Positions 6,486 to 9,291 of a stretch of DNA of 9,291 bases are shown in pieces (the first letter of the stretch is position 1; every line of letters starts with the position of its first letter). The stretch is from an uncultured Clostridia bacterium (GTDB taxonomy: Bacteria; Bacillota; Clostridia; Lachnospirales; Bianqueaceae). The position numbers and the translations under genes were made by a program. Location of the stretch: contig CANOUM010000051.1 of the NCBI GenBank assembly GCA_947570515.1, positions 1 to 9,291 on the forward strand, in the 5' to 3' direction. The notes beneath the pieces were generated by a model. The model ran no database searches. It was not told the origin of the DNA and saw only the letters and a list, made by a program, of their open reading frames with translations.

Positions 6486-6494
6486 CTCCTCCCC
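6486..6494 (-). promoter_or_regulatory. RBS for the GTG start of the fused ATPase
   Basis: GGGGAGGAG on the minus strand; its first G is also the last base of the permease TAG stop. The GGAGG core is 9 bases from the GTG at 6478-6476. This strong site supports a GTG start and suggests translational coupling. Confidence 0.7.
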
Positions 6495-7306
6495 TAGTGC
6501 TGCTCTGCACGCAGTCCTTCACTAATCATAGAAAACCCTAAAATAATAAAAATGATGACGATTCCGGGTGAGAGTGCATACCACGGTGCATTAAAAAGAT
6601 AAGACTGCGCCTCTGAAAGCATGCGCCCCAGACTCGGCATCGGCGGCTGCAGACCAAGGCCTAAATAGCTCATACTTGCTTCTGCCAGCACCGCATTATT
6701 AAATGCAATAGCAGCCGTTGTTAAGAGGCTGACAACCGTATTGGGCAAGATATGCGCAAAAATAATCCGAAATGAAGAAACACCCATAATCCTTGCGCTT
6801 TTTACAAAGTCCAGTTCCTTGCAGCGAATGACCTCGCTGCGGACAATCCTTGCAAAACTGGGAATAAACAAAATCCCCAATGCTAAAATTACATTTTCTG
6901 TTCCCGGTCCCAGAAAGCTGATGAAAATCAGCGCTAACAGTACACTGGGAAATGAAAGCAGCATAACGTTGATGCGCATCACGATCTCATCCAGAAGGCC
7001 ACCGAAATATCCAGTCAGCGCTCCAATCACAATCCCTACTGCCGCCCCGATCGCAACCGTACCGAACGCCACCAAAAACGTCATACCACTCCCATTCATA
7101 ACACGGCTTAATACATCTCGTCCGAAATTATCGGTTCCCATCGGATGCAGCAAACTTGGCCCCAAATTAACGGCTGCCGAGTTCATTTCCGTAACGGAGT
7201 ACGGCGTCCAAAACTGTCCAATAACAGCCATGAGCAAGAAAAATAGCGTTATCACTATTCCTATGATCAGCTGCATATTCCTTTTCTGTTTGATTCTAAT
7301 TTTCAT
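6494..7306 (-). CDS. OppC/DppC-like ABC importer permease
   Basis: A 270-residue inner-membrane permease of the binding-protein-dependent family. Hydrophobic segments lie at about 12-31, 74-98, 111-132, 137-155, 190-212 and 244-263, the six-span layout of DppC-type proteins. The family motif HPMGTDNFGRDVLSR (54-68) follows the first span. The cytoplasmic EAA-type loop that docks onto the ATPase is KSARIMGVSSFRIIFAHILPN (169-189, Gly175), and the conserved SMSYLGLGLQPPMPSLG stretch follows at about 211-227. The ATG overlaps the TGA of the upstream permease gene by four bases (ATGA), so translation is probably coupled. A second in-frame ATG (7276) has AAAAGG too close to it and is less likely. 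It should pair with the OppB-like permease to form the channel. Substrate unknown: short peptides are the default guess; nickel or other small ligands are not excluded. Confidence 0.9.
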   Translation of the reverse strand: MKIRIKQKRNMQLIIGIVITLFFLLMAVIGQFWTPYSVTEMNSAAVNLGPSLLHPMGTDNFGRDVLSRVMNGSGMTFLVAFGTVAIGAAVGIVIGALTGYFGGLLDEIVMRINVMLLSFPSVLLALIFISFLGPGTENVILALGILFIPSFARIVRSEVIRCKELDFVKSARIMGVSSFRIIFAHILPNTVVSLLTTAAIAFNNAVLAEASMSYLGLGLQPPMPSLGRMLSEAQSYLFNAPWYALSPGIVIIFIILGFSMISEGLRAEQH

Positions 7307-8247
7307 CGCACCTTCACTCGCGGATCAATCCATTGATATAGGACATCGACTACAAAATTAACGCTCACAACAATCACTGTGATATAGGTCACAGCAGCCT
7401 GCACCACCGGATAATCCCGGCTGGAAATCGCCGTAATCAAGAGACGTCCCATCCCCGGAATACTAAACACCTGCTCCGCCACAATACTTCCGGCCAAAAT
7501 ATCCGCAATCACCAGCGCCAAAAAGGTTACAACCGGAATCAGCGCATTGCGCAGCACATGAACATACAAAATCCTCTTCTCTGAACTTCCCTTGCTATGC
7601 GCCGTCCTCACATAATCCTGATCAATTTCCTTCAGAATCGCATTGCGCAAAAACTTAACGACCATTGCAATTTTAGGCAGCGCCACCGCAATAGCGGGAA
7701 AAATCAGATACGCAATGCTTTGCCCAATGTTCTCTTTTGGGGAAACAAAGGCTCCCGGCTGAAACCAGTGCAGCACCAGACCAAATAAATAGGTAAACAG
7801 CATACCCAGGAAAAAAGAAGGGATCGCCATTGTCAGCTGTGTCAATTGACTAATCAGCGTGTCTAAAAATCCTCCCCTATGCTGCGCGCTAAAAATTCCC
7901 AGCGGAACCGCAATCCCCAGAATCAGTACAAATGAAAGCAGCGCCAGAAGCAGTGTAACCGGAAGGCGCTGTGAAAGCAGACTTGCTACTGTAACGCCAT
8001 CATACTGATAGGATTCTCCAAAATCTCCCTGCAGAGCCTGTCCTAGCCAGTGCACATACCGCACGGGCAGCGGATCATTCAGCCCCATTTCTTCTCTGAG
8101 CGCCTCCACCTGCTCCGGAGTCGCTTCGGTCCCCAGCTTGGCTGTTGCCGCATCTCCCGGAATCACGGAAAAAGCAGTAAAAGTAAGCAGGGAGATCAGT
8201 ACCAATGTGATAATGAGAGTTCCGATTTTTTTGACAATATAAGGCAT
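7303..8247 (-). CDS. OppB/DppB-like ABC importer permease
   Basis: A 314-residue inner-membrane permease. The N-terminal span (about 9-29) is followed by the family's external region: VIPGDAA (28-34), MGLNDPLPVRY (54-64) and GDFGESY (74-80). Further hydrophobic segments are at about 96-120, 131-160, 178-199, 235-260 and 279-305. The EAA-type ATPase-docking loop is DYVRTAHSKGSSEKRILYVH (211-230, Gly220) followed by VLRNALIP. The C-terminal WIDPRVKVR matches the usual DPR ending. Length is normal for OppB/DppB. AGGGA lies 5 bases before the ATG; the Shine-Dalgarno is moderate. It starts 24 bases after the substrate-binding-protein stop and its own stop overlaps the next permease start, so it sits in the middle of one operon. 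Confidence 0.92.
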   Translation of the reverse strand: MPYIVKKIGTLIITLVLISLLTFTAFSVIPGDAATAKLGTEATPEQVEALREEMGLNDPLPVRYVHWLGQALQGDFGESYQYDGVTVASLLSQRLPVTLLLALLSFVLILGIAVPLGIFSAQHRGGFLDTLISQLTQLTMAIPSFFLGMLFTYLFGLVLHWFQPGAFVSPKENIGQSIAYLIFPAIAVALPKIAMVVKFLRNAILKEIDQDYVRTAHSKGSSEKRILYVHVLRNALIPVVTFLALVIADILAGSIVAEQVFSIPGMGRLLITAISSRDYPVVQAAVTYITVIVVSVNFVVDVLYQWIDPRVKVR

Positions 8248-8271
8248 ATCCTTCCCTGCTTCCCTTCGTTT

Positions 8272-9291
8272 TTATTTTGCTTTTCGATAGATTTTAGCTA
8301 CATCCCATGCTGCTGTAGGATAGAATTCATAGCCTGCAAACTCAGCGTTTAAGGCTACAAAATCGGCAGGTTCTTCAATATAAACGGAAGCGGCATTTTC
8401 AGCCAGATTGATCTGAAGCTTTTTATACAGCTCAATCTTCTCGGCATCCTCTACCGTCTCTAACGCCTTCGCCAAAGTCTCATCAAACTCCGAATTGCTG
8501 TAGTTCGCGATATTGTTGGCAGCCGTGCTGCCGTATTTTTTTAACCAATCACTGGGCGCCAGCGTTCCGTCAAAACCAATCACCGTAGCCTGATAATTGC
8601 GGTTGTGATAGGTATCTTCTTTCCATGTTGTCCATTCCACTTTTTTAATCGTGGCTTTAACGCCGATCTTGGCAAGCTGCTCTACCAGAATCTGCGCAGT
8701 GTCCACATGCTGTGAAAATGAACTGGGTACGGTGATTTCAAGCTCAAACCCGTTGGGGTAGCCTGCCTGCGTCAGCAGTTCCTTTGCCTTTTCGATATCA
8801 TACTCATATAAGTTCTCTGTCTGCGGTTCATACCACTTTTGCAAAGTCGAAATCATATGAGACCCAATTAAATGGCTCTTTCCGCCAAAGAGAAAATCGC
8901 TGATTTCCTGACGATTAACAGCATGACAAAGCGCTTGTCGCACGCGTACATCCTGTAGCGGCCCATAGGCATTGTTTAAAAACATGGCCTGCACCAGATT
9001 CATACTGCCTTCCACAATCGTAAACTGATCCGGCTGCATCTGCTGCAACGTCTGTACCTGTGTTGCCGTCAGATAATTGAGTACATCGATCGTACCAGCC
9101 TGCAGCTCTGTAAAAGCTGTGCTGAGATCGGCAATAAATTTAAACTGCACGGCATCCAGATACGGCTCATTTTCCTTCCAATATCCTTCATATTTTTTCA
9201 GATTCAAATGCTGGCCTGCCGCATAGGACACATACCGGAACGGCCCTGTACCGATCGGGTTTCCGGCCGGATCCGGATTGTTTTTGGGAAT
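8272..9291 (-). CDS. Family-5 extracellular solute-binding protein (5' end outside window)
   Basis: The last 339 residues of an SBP_bac_5 protein, the extracellular receptor that would hand substrate to the two permeases. The reading frame is open to the window edge and begins IPKNNPDPAGNPIGTGPFRY, containing the family motif NPIGTGPF. The hallmark stretch NAYGPLQDVRVRQALCHAVN lies at about visible residues 107-126. Also seen: KAKELLTQAGYPNGF, typical of the family, and a C-terminal YPTAAWDVAKIYRKAK. Full proteins are usually 500-600 residues with a lipoprotein signal, so roughly 200 N-terminal residues are missing and the lipobox cannot be checked. The GTG at 9231 is internal, not a start. 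It is the first gene seen of the importer operon, whose promoter must lie beyond the right edge. Specificity is undetermined. Confidence 0.92.
   Translation of the reverse strand: MPKNNPDPAGNPIGTGPFRYVSYAAGQHLNLKKYEGYWKENEPYLDAVQFKFIADLSTAFTELQAGTIDVLNYLTATQVQTLQQMQPDQFTIVEGSMNLVQAMFLNNAYGPLQDVRVRQALCHAVNRQEISDFLFGGKSHLIGSHMISTLQKWYEPQTENLYEYDIEKAKELLTQAGYPNGFELEITVPSSFSQHVDTAQILVEQLAKIGVKATIKKVEWTTWKEDTYHNRNYQATVIGFDGTLAPSDWLKKYGSTAANNIANYSNSEFDETLAKALETVEDAEKIELYKKLQINLAENAASVYIEEPADFVALNAEFAGYEFYPTAAWDVAKIYRKAK

Noticed and set aside
6741..7361. 206-codon open frame on the plus strand opposite the OppC- and OppB-like permease genes
   Set aside because: It starts at TTG without an RBS, has Ile/Lys/Thr/Pro-rich low-complexity composition with no recognisable domain, and is fully explained as the antisense of conserved permease sequence.
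9229..9231. GTG as start of the substrate-binding protein
   Set aside because: The frame stays open to the window edge and encodes the conserved family motif NPIGTGPF upstream of it.

Overview
The window reads as a chromosomal stretch from a low-to-moderate GC Bacillota genome, most likely Clostridia or a related anaerobic class. The reasons are strong GGAGG-type ribosome sites, near-consensus SigA promoters, a ClpE-type unfoldase with an N-terminal zinc finger, a YitT-family membrane protein, and a BMP-family protein without a signal peptide. No mobile element, CRISPR array, tRNA or rRNA was seen. Genus cannot be told from the sequence alone.

Left part (1-2450, minus strand): a 650-residue cytoplasmic protein has a ParB-like N-terminal region and a C-terminal BMP/PnrA-type ligand-binding domain. 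It is followed after 37 bases by the start of a YitT-family membrane protein that runs off the left edge.

Centre (2350-4851): the BMP gene and clpE are transcribed divergently from two near-consensus promoters that overlap, with their -35 boxes one base apart. The roughly 105-base clpE leader contains GC-rich inverted repeats, with at least one alternative pairing, and a possible 21-codon upstream ORF. ClpE is complete: zinc finger, long Met-rich acidic linker, AAA module 1, UVR-type middle domain, and AAA module 2 with an LGF ClpP-docking tripeptide.

Right part (4855-9291, minus strand): a peptide/nickel-type (family 5) ABC importer operon in the order substrate-binding protein (5' end outside the window), OppB/DppB-like permease, OppC/DppC-like permease, and a single polypeptide carrying both the OppD-like and OppF-like ATPases. 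Spacing is tight (24 bases, a 4-base ATGA overlap, 15 bases), so this is one transcription unit. It converges with clpE on a long hairpin whose stem also encodes the last residues of the fused ATPase.

The importer is ordinary. The less usual part is the centre: an intracellular BMP-domain protein and a stress-type unfoldase sharing one compact promoter region, with a structured clpE leader and no recognisable CtsR or CIRCE operator.
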